64,000 nt of DNA from Enterococcaceae bacterium (GTDB lineage Bacteria > Bacillota > Bacilli > Lactobacillales > Enterococcaceae), in assembly GCA_022649665.1 (NCBI GenBank), contig JALCOL010000001.1, positions 1 to 64,000 of the forward strand, read 5' to 3'. The translations under genes were made by a program, and so were the position numbers. Positions 18,001-26,547 of this stretch are shown here, in pieces. Below the pieces are notes generated by a model that was given only the letters and a program-made list of their open reading frames with translations, did not search any database and had not been told where the DNA came from. Within the stretch, counting starts at the first letter, position 1, and every line of letters begins with the position of its first letter.

Positions 18001-18305
18001 ACAAGCTCATTTTCAGCAGCTGCTACTAGTTTTTCCAAACCGGGATTGCGGCTTGCTTCATAAGTAAGGCCCGGCGGCAAACTGATCTTCAACCGATCTT
18101 CATTTTGAGCGCTCATCAGTGTATCCGGTGTGTATACCAGCTCGACCGTGAGCTGTTCGGTGTCCGTGGAAAGTGTTTTTTCAGGTGCCTCAAAGGAAAT
18201 CTGCGGGTCTTCTGGCAATTCTGCGGCATAGAAAGTGCAAAGCGGCGTGAAGGTGCTCAAAAGCAGCAAGCCGCAAGTTGCCAGCAGCAGTAATTTATTT
18301 TTCAT
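15009..18305 (-). CDS. Large WxL-domain surface protein with pectate-lyase-like adhesive region
   Basis: The 1098-residue protein has a signal peptide (to about residue 28), an early domain rich in beta strands, a Ser/Thr/Pro/Glu linker (about 150-205), and a long region with parallel beta-helix-like repeats resembling the pectate-lyase-like adhesive domain (about 215-640). A bacterial Ig-like module (near 860-930) and a C-terminal WxL domain follow, with W-T-V near 1010 and W-T-L near 1092. WxL domains bind peptidoglycan non-covalently. The ATG at 18305 has GGAGGAGG upstream and overlaps the preceding gene by 11 bp. It is the last gene of the WxL operon and probably an adhesin. Confidence 0.85.
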   Translation of the reverse strand: MKNKLLLLATCGLLLLSTFTPLCTFYAAELPEDPQISFEAPEKTLSTDTEQLTVELVYTPDTLMSAQNEDRLKISLPPGLTYEASRNPGLEKLVAAAENELVISLDELTQKTRLHFSVEHDRLPKEAKITGEHQRNGETISRLKELTFTQETAESANTSETPSSESTTPSSATENAATTSSTAEATVPSAETPETPAPESGRSKRSLDAAPPTAEVRSWSALKNALLAQEPHITVAADLTAKERLPKISAKTMIDFDGHALNIKEKSFEVAPSGELTLANVVLSGSKNAYLFKGSGKALLTGTIGAAANNKTGLANMKEGSLAIENAAVTYDRGKSDEPAIIAKNLTITRSEVLSNAVKFYYTQENGSTVLINGASTVETNSNRHTFNGQVWQIEGTSAITIADHSRLSMNGNIKNDGNNGGLFVINAPGSTLNVFNHSVLESHSKHTCAVLLQSAGGAFNVDDGSRIDLISDGDYNSLTATLRFRFAGDMTFNITRASEINVLKTAGYAPAIRMYGGNNKINVSGGSNFVVRNYGDGVIRDPGRDGENQAIQYAAGNANEFNVKDADSSIDITADNGAAIDATHNSLKIRADEGTYFVARGKTAARTSGIFNAGMLDFKMTAPKYYDFCNYNFGKVFETNSPASTFVNQSSSLNVWYKGSDVTGDPSHVWNTLMDFTLAGYDLSHLWSTSDWQMAHEFGHMTNYSRMTANNMTALIDELRPPTDADKFIYAHVSIPEAKNKLRDAYTDEVKLEVGLFDENDQLLVTLTGMTSGVPESIYGEPARAGIVKIAAPNNEFLTAGHKIKVLNAWRGVDGKQWHLPTPGADLAEASTVVDVTPPQDGRLKDDLTEISASATMIEGFGEAGSTVRLEKNGQATAVETIVSADGCFTLDLPQSLALKKDDHLQLRLQDTAGNLQPTADLPYHDAVFLAGKTLLVTEALPDPGTLRFDEVPADFEFGTTALSPKAQVVSARAASPAETQQIKVYDDRPGEAAWTVKARMTDFVSTKDPRKVLKDAQLVLPKGEFTDPLALNAPGEIHLSKEDQTIFSAKGKQAQKQTNYHWNKNKVQLELAANQGKAGESYHSEIIWTLESGVVK

Positions 18306-18600
18306 CACGCCTCCTCCTATTCTGCCGGATCAGGAAAAAGAGGGCGAGGACCACGAGTCCAATTCCCAAGTATTGGAAGCCGCGTCCAAACATTTCGCCC
18401 ATGGCCGGCAAGTTTTTTTCTGCGCCGGTTTTCGCAGGGGTTTTGCGACTGGCTCCTTCGTTTCCAGCGGGCGCTGCATCCCCCCACTCGCTCAATTCGA
18501 TTGTGACCTCGCTATCAGCGTCAGCCGCAAAAGCAAGCTGAGGAAACAGCGCAAGTGTGCAAAGCAGAGTGATGAATATCTTCAAACATCGATTCAACAA
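18295..18600 (-). CDS. Small cell-wall-anchor-like protein of the WxL operon
   Basis: The 101-residue protein has a signal peptide (cut near residue 26), a short acidic extracellular part, LPAMG at 64-68, a hydrophobic helix (about 75-90) and a basic tail (RRRR). This is the layout of a sortase substrate, but the conserved Thr of LPxTG is Met. Short LPxTG proteins are a regular part of WxL/DUF916 loci. The start is TTG at 18600 with GGTGG upstream, 19 bp after the DUF916 gene. If the sorting signal is inactive, the protein would stay as a membrane protein. Confidence 0.75.
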   Translation of the reverse strand: MLNRCLKIFITLLCTLALFPQLAFAADADSEVTIELSEWGDAAPAGNEGASRKTPAKTGAEKNLPAMGEMFGRGFQYLGIGLVVLALFFLIRQNRRRRDEK

Positions 18601-18619
18601 TGGATTCCACCCGCTTTCA

Positions 18620-19678
18620 TCAATTATTCTTTTTTCGTGGTTTTTTGATCAGGAGAACGAGCAGGATCACCAGCAGAATACAGAAGATCCCGAGCAATAG
18701 ATACAGCAAATAGTTCGGCTTCGGCTTTGGATCATTGAGCGAATTTTCATTCAGCTTCTCGGCATCTGCAGCCTTGACGGTGAAATCCTGATCCCACTTC
18801 CAATTTTTTTCCTGCCATTTCGGATCTTTTGTTTTGGCGTTCAAGTGCAGCGTATAGTCGCCGGCTTTGAGCTGTCCTTCTTTCAAAAAGATCGAAAAGT
18901 CGAAATGTGAGTTCGGTGCCATGATTTTATCCGCCGAATCGCTGCGATAGAGCACTTTCTTGCTTCCTTTTTTTGTAACTTCCCCTTGGAAGCTCAAGTT
19001 GGTCGTCACAGCTCGGCGATCGTTTTGGATCTTGGCATTGATGACTTTATGGTAATTGTTTAAGTCCGGCTTGATCGTCAATAAGTTTAAATGCGGGTCG
19101 CTGACTTCTTTGGCGACCGTTAATTTGACCGCCAGTGCATAAGCAAAACGGTTTTCGATATTGACGCCGGTCTTTGCCTTCTTATTCTCATCATCCGCTG
19201 CTTTGTCAAAATACCAAGAACCCAAAATGACCCCTTCTTCGGCGTTTTCCGGCACATGGATCTTCAGCGAAACGGTCTTTTTCGCACCGGCGGGAATCAA
19301 AAGCGGATTTTGCTCAACGACTTCCGCGATCGATGAAAATGGGATCGTGAGACTTTGATCCAATTCTTTTTTCGCCGGTTCTTTCGTGTAGCTGATCTCA
19401 CCGTTATTATTTGTCGAGGCGGTGAAGGCTTGCGTGCTGAAAGCAGAATCTTGTTCGCTGCTGTTGGTGAGCTGTGCTTGGATCATAAGCTCATCTCCTG
19501 GTTTTACTAAAAGATCATAAAAAGAACTGGCTGGATCGACTTGAGGGACCTCGGGATCCAATTTCATCACGCTGAACCCAGCCGCCGACGGATTATCTGT
19601 TTGTTCGGCGAATGCCGATGTTCCGGAAAAGAAAAGTATCCCGAGTATACTGATAAGGAAATATTTGATCGTTTTCAC
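18620..19678 (-). CDS. DUF916/DUF3324 WxL-binding membrane protein
   Basis: The 352-residue protein has a signal peptide (to about 25), a DUF916 domain (about 35-160; FYDLLVKPGDELMIQAQLTNSS, interrupted here, with AKKTVSLKIHVPENAEEG later), a DUF3324 domain (about 165-305), a transmembrane helix (about 323-345) and a basic tail. In this family the two domains bind peptidoglycan and WxL partner proteins, tethering them to the cell envelope. It lies between the two small WxL genes and the LPxTG-like gene, as is typical. Confidence 0.9.
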   Translation of the reverse strand: MKTIKYFLISILGILFFSGTSAFAEQTDNPSAAGFSVMKLDPEVPQVDPASSFYDLLVKPGDELMIQAQLTNSSEQDSAFSTQAFTASTNNNGEISYTKEPAKKELDQSLTIPFSSIAEVVEQNPLLIPAGAKKTVSLKIHVPENAEEGVILGSWYFDKAADDENKKAKTGVNIENRFAYALAVKLTVAKEVSDPHLNLLTIKPDLNNYHKVINAKIQNDRRAVTTNLSFQGEVTKKGSKKVLYRSDSADKIMAPNSHFDFSIFLKEGQLKAGDYTLHLNAKTKDPKWQEKNWKWDQDFTVKAADAEKLNENSLNDPKPKPNYLLYLLLGIFCILLVILLVLLIKKPRKKNN

Positions 19679-19704
19679 TCGTCATCCCTCCAAAGTCATT
19701 CCGG

Positions 19705-20454
19705 CTATTTAAAGACGGAAGCGGTCATCGTCCAAGTCAAATCAGAAACGAAGCAGCCTTCTTTGGCTTGCCCGGCTGGAATCGTCAATTCAGTCGGCGC
19801 AACGGTCAATCGGCCTTTGTCGTCGCGGCCTTCGCCTAACAGGCTGGTCGTCGTTGCTTTGCCGAGATCGCTGTCAGCAGTTTTGGTGCCGAAGATCTTC
19901 TGCTCTTCACCATCAGCTAGAGCGACTGCCGGTGAAGCGATCCGGTCAGGGCCGACCGGAGTTTGAGGATTGCTGATCTCATTTCTGACCGCGCCGGCCG
20001 GGATACTCAACGTCGTGCCTTTGATCGCTTTGTTTTTGGCAGTATCAACAAATGCAGTGCGTTTTACACTGACTGTCCAGCCGTTTTTGTCGGTCCGGTG
20101 ATCCGAAACTTGCAAGTAGCTTTGGCTCGTGCGAGCTGGATCTGCTTTGGTTTTATAGGTTGCGCCGCTCAGATCGACTTCATGTGTGCCAAAGTGAAAA
20201 TTCGGGACAACGTCTAAAGAAAGCGGGCCATTTTGACCAGTGATGGTCGGTTTGTCGGGATCTTTTGGATCGATCGTGATCGGAGTGCCTGGATTTTCGG
20301 GATTGACCGGACCGGTCGGGCTATCGTGAGTAGTGAAACCGATCGTTGCATCAGATGTGGATGCCTCGCCTTCTGCGGCGAAAGCGGCTGGAGCGGCGGC
20401 CAATGCGAAAGTACTGAAAAGCAGAGTGGTAGTGATCAATTTTGTTGTTTTCAT
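19705..20454 (-). CDS. WxL-domain surface protein
   Basis: The 249-residue protein has a signal peptide ending near residue 26 (ALAAAPAAFA). A Pro/Asp-rich linker with PENPGTPITIDPKDPDKP follows, then a WxL domain with LSLDVVPNFHFG, the first motif W-T-V (NGWTVSVK) and a final LTWTM in place of the second WxL. It should be secreted and bound to the wall through the WxL domain. It is the second gene of the operon, 21 bp after the first WxL gene. Confidence 0.9.
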   Translation of the reverse strand: MKTTKLITTTLLFSTFALAAAPAAFAAEGEASTSDATIGFTTHDSPTGPVNPENPGTPITIDPKDPDKPTITGQNGPLSLDVVPNFHFGTHEVDLSGATYKTKADPARTSQSYLQVSDHRTDKNGWTVSVKRTAFVDTAKNKAIKGTTLSIPAGAVRNEISNPQTPVGPDRIASPAVALADGEEQKIFGTKTADSDLGKATTTSLLGEGRDDKGRLTVAPTELTIPAGQAKEGCFVSDLTWTMTASVFK

Positions 20455-20475
20455 GGGAGATCTCCTTTTTGATAA

Positions 20476-21171
20476 TTATTTTGCTGCTTCAGCGGAAAGA
20501 ATCCAAAAAAGCTGGGTGGTGTAGCTGCCGGGTTGCGCAGTATTTGCAGGAATGCGGAGACTAACGTTTCGCGCTTCCCATTCGTTCGTTGTGGTTCCTT
20601 TGCTTGCCAGAGATTTCGAATGGGCCGCGGCTTCAAAAATGGTTTGTTCGTCAGTGGTGATCTGGACCATTTTAGAAGAAAGACTAGAATCATCCGCCTT
20701 TGAGGTGCTGTGTACCGTCCCAGCCGGCAGCGTCAGGTACGCCCCTGTTAATACATGCTTCGTCGCCTGATCCGTCAGCGGGCGGTCTTGTTTGACCTTG
20801 ACTTTCCAGCCGTAAATCTCAGTGTCGCGGTTATCGGTCACTTGCAGATACTGGCGTTCCCCGCGGTTGCCGCGTGCTTGATAGTCATGAGCGGCATGGT
20901 ACATTTTCTGTTGTCCGAATGAAAAGCTTGCGGGGACGACATCCAGCGACAACGGGCCCGCCATATCCGTCTTTTTATTCAAATCATCCGGCGAGCCTTC
21001 TTTCGTTGGATCACGTGGATCGCGCGGGGGCGTCGGACTCAGATGCGGTTCAAAATCAATGCTGATCTGCGAGTCGATCGAGGGAGCAGTTTCCGAAGCT
21101 GCCTCAGCACTGCTTGACAGCGCTAAACTGATGCACGAAAGCATCAAAGTGCCGAACAAAATTTTTTTCAT
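20476..21171 (-). CDS. WxL-domain surface protein, first gene of the operon
   Basis: The 231-residue protein has a signal peptide (cut near residue 24), a short Pro-rich linker (HLSPTPPRDPRDP) and a WxL domain with GPLSLDVVPASFSFG, YGWKVKVKQ and a C-terminal LFWIL. It resembles the 19705 protein in layout and is likely a paralogue. The 328-bp gap upstream (21172-21499) contains the presumed operon promoter, with a minus-strand TATACT at 21264-21269 and no clear -35 box, as might suit a promoter that needs an activator. Confidence 0.9.
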   Translation of the reverse strand: MKKILFGTLMLSCISLALSSSAEAASETAPSIDSQISIDFEPHLSPTPPRDPRDPTKEGSPDDLNKKTDMAGPLSLDVVPASFSFGQQKMYHAAHDYQARGNRGERQYLQVTDNRDTEIYGWKVKVKQDRPLTDQATKHVLTGAYLTLPAGTVHSTSKADDSSLSSKMVQITTDEQTIFEAAAHSKSLASKGTTTNEWEARNVSLRIPANTAQPGSYTTQLFWILSAEAAK

Positions 21172-21400
21172 TTTTTCACCTCCCGCCCACGTATTTTGCC
21201 GCTTGGAACAATGGATCGATTTGGCCGCGCCTCCGTTAAAAAACGATTCTCCGGCTTATTTTCAGTATAATAGCCATTTAAAACTCATAACTTTCACATT
21301 TTTTTGAGATGGATAAAAAAATGCGAGTTTTTCTGCGGATGCTTTTGTTTGGCAGATGTAAATAAAAATTCCATTTGCTTTTACGATCATTGGCAAAAAA

Positions 21401-21452
21401 AATAAACCCGTTCTTCCGCTTTCAATAGTTCATTGAGGAAGAACGAGTTATT
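21401..21452 (-). terminator. Terminator after the Mga-like regulator gene
   Basis: AATAAACCCGTTCTTCC (21401-21417) pairs with GGAAGAACGAGTTATT (21437-21452), and the minus strand continues into a T-rich run. It isolates the regulator from the WxL operon. Confidence 0.8.
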
Positions 21453-21499
21453 TTCATTTATTTTTCATTTATTGTGCGGCACATCGCCGAAGAACGGGT

Positions 21500-23008
21500 T
21501 CATTCATACCGTTCTTCATAAATTTGATCAAGCAGCCCTTTGATATTTTCTAAATCATAATTCGTATCGACTTTCGGCAAGTAGTAAAATGTGCGGTATC
21601 GAATGCCCAACAGAGATTTTCGCGAGTTTGTCAGCAGAAGATCATAATGGCCGCTTGGTGCGGCGCGCTCGATCTTGACATGATAAGAAGTTTCTAAAAA
21701 TGTGCGCAAACGCGAAATGACCGCGGCAACGATCGGCCAGTCGTCATAGATCAAGACACCGATCTTCAAGCGATCGAATGAATGATCGTGTACTTGGATC
21801 AAAATATCGAAATATCTTCTGGAAATGATTTCTCTCATCTGTTCGGAAGCGGGAAGATCCAAGGCTGCCAAAGTCGTTGTCATCTGTTGGACAGAAAGCC
21901 GCCAAAGCCGCTGATAGATTTCTTCGTTGAGGACTCGCGTGATGCTTTCACCGGAAAACAAATAGAAAGTCCCGTGAAAATAGATGATTTTGTGATGCAG
22001 CTGAGTGATCAGGTATTTGATCCGGACCGTGTCGAGATGAGAAATATTTTCTTCATTGAGCGGATAATACTGATCGATGCGTTGTATGAAAAGTTCATTG
22101 ACCTGATCGACCGGCCGACTTGCTAGTTGCAGATAGTTTTCGAGTGCTTGGACATTTGGATTTGCCAAGTCGATGGTTTCCATCGAACAAAGAAAAATAT
22201 AGATATTATAGACTTCAAAATCATTGAAACGAAAGGCATATTGGCTCAAAAAACCAAAGATCCAGTTTTTCAGCGCGCGATAGAGCTCATTGGTCTCCAA
22301 GGAGCTGATCTCTGCGGGATCGAGCAGGTTCTTTTTGCGGTCCATCATCGCGAAGCGGGCAAACGAGACGTCCAGCCAAATGCTTAAATGCAGCTTGCCG
22401 GTCAGCGAGATTTGGAGATGCTGCTTTTTTTCAAAAAAGGCGACAAAAGCTTTGATCGGATACTTTTCCCCGTAATACTCCTGCAGCTCATCGATCGAAT
22501 AGACGGCAACGATCAAACTATAGGCAAGAAAGCGGATCTGGCTTTCCGGACCGATGATCGTACCATTTTTGATCTGCAGCGAAAATTCTTTCAAAAGGAG
22601 ATTCAGCTTTTTGATCCGCCGAAAGAGGGTCGCTTCACTCATGTACAACAGCTTCGATAATTTTAAAACCGTGCATTTCCCGCGCTTTAAGATCGTCCGC
22701 AAAATTTGATAATTTTTGGAATTTCGCAAAAAGCGGTGGTAGATCGCGGAGAAATCGAAACTGTCAGACGGCAGCAGGATAATGCGTTTATTTGCAAAAG
22801 AATCTTCAGTCGTGATTTTTATGTCAGGAGCTTGTTTTTTCAGCAGCTCTTCGGTTTGGGCCAGCAATTGATTGAGATTATTGACGCTCAAATTGAGAGT
22901 GCTCCGCAACTGATGATAAGAGCAGCCGCGCACGCCGGTTTTCTGCAGCATTTTGAGCAGTTGGATCTGTTTTTTTTCGGTTCCTTCGACAAAATCAAAA
23001 ATATCCAT
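21500..23008 (-). CDS. Mga-like transcriptional regulator
   Basis: The 502-residue protein has two N-terminal helix-turn-helix segments (about 20-50 and 105-135; KLSKLLYMSEATLFRRIKKLN is cut to its centre SEATLFRRIKKL), then a long helical region like PRD domains, and an EIIB-like C-terminal part (about 415-500). This is the layout of Mga/AtxA-type virulence regulators. Mga-like genes are often next to WxL operons in enterococci, so it is the likely activator of the five-gene operon downstream. Phosphotransferase-dependent control through the PRDs is inferred from the family. Confidence 0.8.
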   Translation of the reverse strand: MDIFDFVEGTEKKQIQLLKMLQKTGVRGCSYHQLRSTLNLSVNNLNQLLAQTEELLKKQAPDIKITTEDSFANKRIILLPSDSFDFSAIYHRFLRNSKNYQILRTILKRGKCTVLKLSKLLYMSEATLFRRIKKLNLLLKEFSLQIKNGTIIGPESQIRFLAYSLIVAVYSIDELQEYYGEKYPIKAFVAFFEKKQHLQISLTGKLHLSIWLDVSFARFAMMDRKKNLLDPAEISSLETNELYRALKNWIFGFLSQYAFRFNDFEVYNIYIFLCSMETIDLANPNVQALENYLQLASRPVDQVNELFIQRIDQYYPLNEENISHLDTVRIKYLITQLHHKIIYFHGTFYLFSGESITRVLNEEIYQRLWRLSVQQMTTTLAALDLPASEQMREIISRRYFDILIQVHDHSFDRLKIGVLIYDDWPIVAAVISRLRTFLETSYHVKIERAAPSGHYDLLLTNSRKSLLGIRYRTFYYLPKVDTNYDLENIKGLLDQIYEERYE

Positions 23009-23116
23009 CTTTATTCATATCCTTCAAGGAGTACAAAAAGCGGCAGGCAAATTCTTCCTCTTCAGTTTCTCAAAATTTTCAGCCGGGCGCAACCAGTTCC
23101 GCCGAAACGCTATTCC

Positions 23117-24922
23117 TTATCGGCTCAGCGGGATCACGATCGTGAAAGTCGTGCCGCCCTTTGAGCTGTCAAGCTGGAGCAGCCAATCATTTTTCTTGAT
23201 GATCGAGGCAACGGTGAAAAGCCCCAGCCCTGTCCCGCCGTTTTCTGAACGCGTCGTGAAAAACGGGGTGAAGATCTTTTTCTCGATCGCTTTCGGGATC
23301 CCGGGACCGTTGTCTTGGACTTGGATCATTGCGAAGTCTTTATTGCGGTAGACAAATGAATGTTTCCGGAATTTTTTCCGCAGTTCAGGGGAGGCTTTAG
23401 CGATCGTGACGGTGATCTCGGCGACTTTATCGGCCGCTTGATACGCATTGGTGATCAAGTTGTAGAGGATCACCAAAAGATCTTCTTTTTCAAACGCTGC
23501 GGTCCCGGCCGAATGGGGCTCGAACGCTAAATGAACGGACTTCGGCGTCAAAAGCTTCATTGTTTCGACCGCTTCAGCGACGACGTCTTCTACGGTGAGT
23601 GCTTCTTTTTTGCCGGCGCTTGCTTTGGAAAAACGCAGCACATTGCCGGACAGTTTTTGGCCGCGCTGGGCTGCTTCGTATACTTCGGTCAGATCAGCCA
23701 CCAACTCAGGATCGCCTTGATGTTCATCGATCAAAAGCTGGAGATTGCCGAGCAGCGGTGTCAAAAAATTGTTCATGTCATGGACGATCGAAGTCGTCAA
23801 AAGGCCGATCGTTTCCAATTTCGACTCCTGCAGCATTTGTTTTTCCAAGTCGTGTTTTTCTTCTTGGATCTTTTGCCGCTCTAAAAGCCGCTGATTTTCG
23901 AGAAACGCTTGATTTTTTTTCGAATAATTCCGGAAATTGATGATGGTCAAGAGCAAGACAGCTAAAAGAATCGCTAAGATCCCGAGATTGATCAAGAGGT
24001 CCTGCAAAATAATGCCGGAACGTTCATTGAAATCAGCTGTGCTGGCGACGACCCAATGCGCTTTGCCGATCGTGATCCAGCGAAAGGCGCTGATCTTAAG
24101 GACCTGCTTCCGCTCAGGACTGGTCCACCAATAGGAGTTGTAGCTCATCACGCCTTCTTTACGGCTGGCTTGGGCATGCTCGACTTTTTCCAGATCACGA
24201 TAATCGAGTTCGGGATATTTCTTTTTCCGGTCTTCAACGATCGACAGACCCAGCTGCTCATTTTCGGGATGGATCACGACTTTCATCGCCGCGTTTTTGA
24301 CCATCGTGTAGCCGTGCAGATCATTATTTTTGCCGTTGATCTCTTGGCGGAACAACTGCTGGAGGTCGAGCGGGACGACGAGCAGGCCGCGCAGCACTCC
24401 GTTTTCGGTTTTGATCGGCTGATACAAGTTGATATAAGAAGAATCATCGGCGAAATATTCTGCGCCGTTTTGCAAGACTTTTCCCGCAAGCGCTTTGTCA
24501 AAATAGCGATCTCGTTGTATACTTTTGGGAGGGACGGCTTGGGAAGATAACATGGTGTTTTGCTCTTCAAGACCGGCTAATGCGTTTCCGTTCGGATCAA
24601 AGAGATAAATGCCTTCCAGCGGGCAATCATCGCTGAAGAGCGCCTGCCGCACCTTTTCCGGATCAGCAAATGTCAGCGGGGCGCCGTCTGGAAAGTCATC
24701 AACTGCAAAAGTTGCTAAGGCATTTGCGTGGCTTTTGATCTCTAAAGACAAGATTTTTGTAGCATAATCATTGACTTTAACGAGCTGCTCCTGTCCGCGT
24801 TTGAGCGCGTTTTTTTGTGTCGAGCGGTAGCTGGCCGCGGTAAAGAAGATCCCGGCAACGATCAACAGCAAAACTGCTGCCAAACTGAGATTCAGCCATT
24901 TTTCAGAAGGTTTGTTAGACAT
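23117..24922 (-). CDS. Cache-domain sensor histidine kinase
   Basis: The 601-residue protein has a transmembrane helix (about 11-29), an extracellular region of about 265 residues that looks like a double Cache domain, a second helix (about 297-318) and a coiled linker. The H-box SIVHDMNN has His381, and the ATPase domain has the N-box NLITNAYQAADK, DNGPGIP and GGTGLGLF. The start at 24922 has AAGGA upstream; a longer frame would run into the response regulator gene. Cache domains bind small ligands such as amino or carboxylic acids. It is divergent from its probable partner at 24969 and close to the citrate genes. Confidence 0.85.
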   Translation of the reverse strand: MSNKPSEKWLNLSLAAVLLLIVAGIFFTAASYRSTQKNALKRGQEQLVKVNDYATKILSLEIKSHANALATFAVDDFPDGAPLTFADPEKVRQALFSDDCPLEGIYLFDPNGNALAGLEEQNTMLSSQAVPPKSIQRDRYFDKALAGKVLQNGAEYFADDSSYINLYQPIKTENGVLRGLLVVPLDLQQLFRQEINGKNNDLHGYTMVKNAAMKVVIHPENEQLGLSIVEDRKKKYPELDYRDLEKVEHAQASRKEGVMSYNSYWWTSPERKQVLKISAFRWITIGKAHWVVASTADFNERSGIILQDLLINLGILAILLAVLLLTIINFRNYSKKNQAFLENQRLLERQKIQEEKHDLEKQMLQESKLETIGLLTTSIVHDMNNFLTPLLGNLQLLIDEHQGDPELVADLTEVYEAAQRGQKLSGNVLRFSKASAGKKEALTVEDVVAEAVETMKLLTPKSVHLAFEPHSAGTAAFEKEDLLVILYNLITNAYQAADKVAEITVTIAKASPELRKKFRKHSFVYRNKDFAMIQVQDNGPGIPKAIEKKIFTPFFTTRSENGGTGLGLFTVASIIKKNDWLLQLDSSKGGTTFTIVIPLSR

Positions 24923-24968
24923 AGCATTCCTTTCTTTGCGAAAAGCATCATTACCTAGGAGGAAACCA

Positions 24969-25679
24969 ATGCGAGATGAGAAAATATTAGTTGTCGACGA
25001 TGACCCGGCGATCCGCCGGCTGATTTGGAAATCGCTGCAATCTACCGGCATCCTCATTTACCAAAGCGATTCGATCGAAAAAACTCTCGACATCATGTCG
25101 CGCGTCAAGTTCGATTTATTTCTGCTCGACATCAGCTTGGAACATGAAAAAGACGGCTATCACTTGGCACAGATGATCCGTGAGCAGGATCCGCTGATCC
25201 CGATCATTTTTCTGAGCGGTAAAAAAAGCGAGGAAGATATCATCACCGGCCTTGAGACCGGTGCCGATTACTACATGACCAAACCTTTTTCACCGGCCCT
25301 CTTAAAAGCACAAGTTGTCGCGACGCTCGACCGCGCGCAGGTGATCCATGCCCAGCAGCAGAAGCGGCCGACTAATGAGATCAAAGTCGGTGATTTTCGT
25401 TTTGACAAAGTGCGGTATCAACTATTCAAAAAAGAGCAGCTGATCCACCTGTCGTCAAAGGAGATGCAGCTGATGCAATTCTTTATGGAAAACCCCGATC
25501 AAGTATTTTCGAAAGAACAGATCTACCGGAGCGTTTGGAACGACGGGAAAGTCGATGCCAATACGATCATGGTCTTTATCAATTATCTGCGCAACAAGAT
25601 CGAGGATAATCCGAAAGAAGCGAAATATCTGAAAACGATCTGGGGCGTCGGCTATACCTTTTTGCCGAGCGGCAAGTAG
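24969..25679 (+). CDS. OmpR/PhoB-family response regulator
   Basis: The 236-residue protein has a receiver domain with the acidic pocket VVDDD (9-12), phospho-acceptor Asp54, Ser83 in the Thr/Ser position and Lys105. A winged-helix trans_reg_C domain follows (about 140-235) with the recognition region TIMVFINYLRNKIE and WGVGYTF. The start has AGGAGG and lies 46 bp from the divergent kinase gene. Its stop is 4 bp from the convergent citG stop. Citrate regulators of the CitB/DcuR type have another output domain, so a role in citrate sensing is open. Confidence 0.88.
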   Translation: MRDEKILVVDDDPAIRRLIWKSLQSTGILIYQSDSIEKTLDIMSRVKFDLFLLDISLEHEKDGYHLAQMIREQDPLIPIIFLSGKKSEEDIITGLETGADYYMTKPFSPALLKAQVVATLDRAQVIHAQQQKRPTNEIKVGDFRFDKVRYQLFKKEQLIHLSSKEMQLMQFFMENPDQVFSKEQIYRSVWNDGKVDANTIMVFINYLRNKIEDNPKEAKYLKTIWGVGYTFLPSGK

Positions 25680-25683
25680 TGGC

Positions 25684-26547
25684 TTAAAAAATACCTTCCA
25701 AAAAGGCAAAATAGATCGCCAAAGCCAAGAGGTCGGCAGAACCGCCCGGACTCAAGTGGCGGCGGATCAATCGCTGATCATAGCGCTTTAATTCATCAAG
25801 CAGCTTTTCTTTTGAGAGGTCGGCTTGGTGGATTTTTTTTGTTTCTTCTTGGACTTTGCGCCAGCCCGCCACATCGCCGCGGTGCAGAAGATTGCCGTCT
25901 TCGACTTCGCTCATCGATAAAACAAGCGTCCGCAAAAGGCGTGTTTCAGGATCTTCATGCGGCAAAGCGCGCAAGTGCGGCAATAATAATTCGCGCAGCG
26001 CTGGATAGCCTTTGGACGCTTCGCCGCGGATCCCGGTCAGGCCCTTTTCTAAATAAAGCTGCTCGCCGTATGTCAGCTTTTTTTTCAAATGAAGATCGGC
26101 AAAGTCTTCTTCAAGCAAGTGTTGTGTCATTTGCGCTGCGATCTGAAAAATCTGCTCGCTGTCGGCGGCTTCGAGCGGGAGTGTCGGCTGCTTTTGGAGA
26201 AAGCGAGCGGTCGCAGCGAGCAGGATCGCGAATGAAAAGTTTGCACCTTTATGCGTGTTGATGCCATTTGTCGCGCGCATCATCGCTTTTTCCGCCGCGG
26301 CCCCGATGCAGCGGATCTTTTTAAAAAGCGCCTCTTCGCTGCCGCGGTGCATAAAGCCGGCTTCGGCATATTGCGGCAAAAAAGGGGCCAGCCCGACGAT
26401 GCTGTCGATGAATGTAAAAAAATCCATGTCGTCATGTGCACCGTTCGTTTCGCGGTCGACAAGCCCGGGCTTGGGCGTCAGTGTCACTTCATAAAGCAGT
26501 GCCTTTTGTGCATAAGCGGCGATCGTTTGGATCAGCGGATTAACCAA
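25684..26547 (-). CDS. citG: Triphosphoribosyl-dephospho-CoA synthase
   Basis: The 287-residue protein matches CitG: YEVTLTPKPGLVDRETNGAH near residue 20, the HDDMDFF segment, NTHKGANFSFAILLAA near 98 and a C-terminal RHLSPGGSADLLA. CitG joins ATP and dephospho-CoA to make the precursor of the citrate lyase prosthetic group, which CitX then attaches to CitD. The start is TTG at 26547, inside the citO 3' end (8-bp overlap), so the two are translationally coupled. It is the last gene of the citH-citO-citG minus-strand set. Confidence 0.9.
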   Translation of the reverse strand: MVNPLIQTIAAYAQKALLYEVTLTPKPGLVDRETNGAHDDMDFFTFIDSIVGLAPFLPQYAEAGFMHRGSEEALFKKIRCIGAAAEKAMMRATNGINTHKGANFSFAILLAATARFLQKQPTLPLEAADSEQIFQIAAQMTQHLLEEDFADLHLKKKLTYGEQLYLEKGLTGIRGEASKGYPALRELLLPHLRALPHEDPETRLLRTLVLSMSEVEDGNLLHRGDVAGWRKVQEETKKIHQADLSKEKLLDELKRYDQRLIRRHLSPGGSADLLALAIYFAFLEGIF

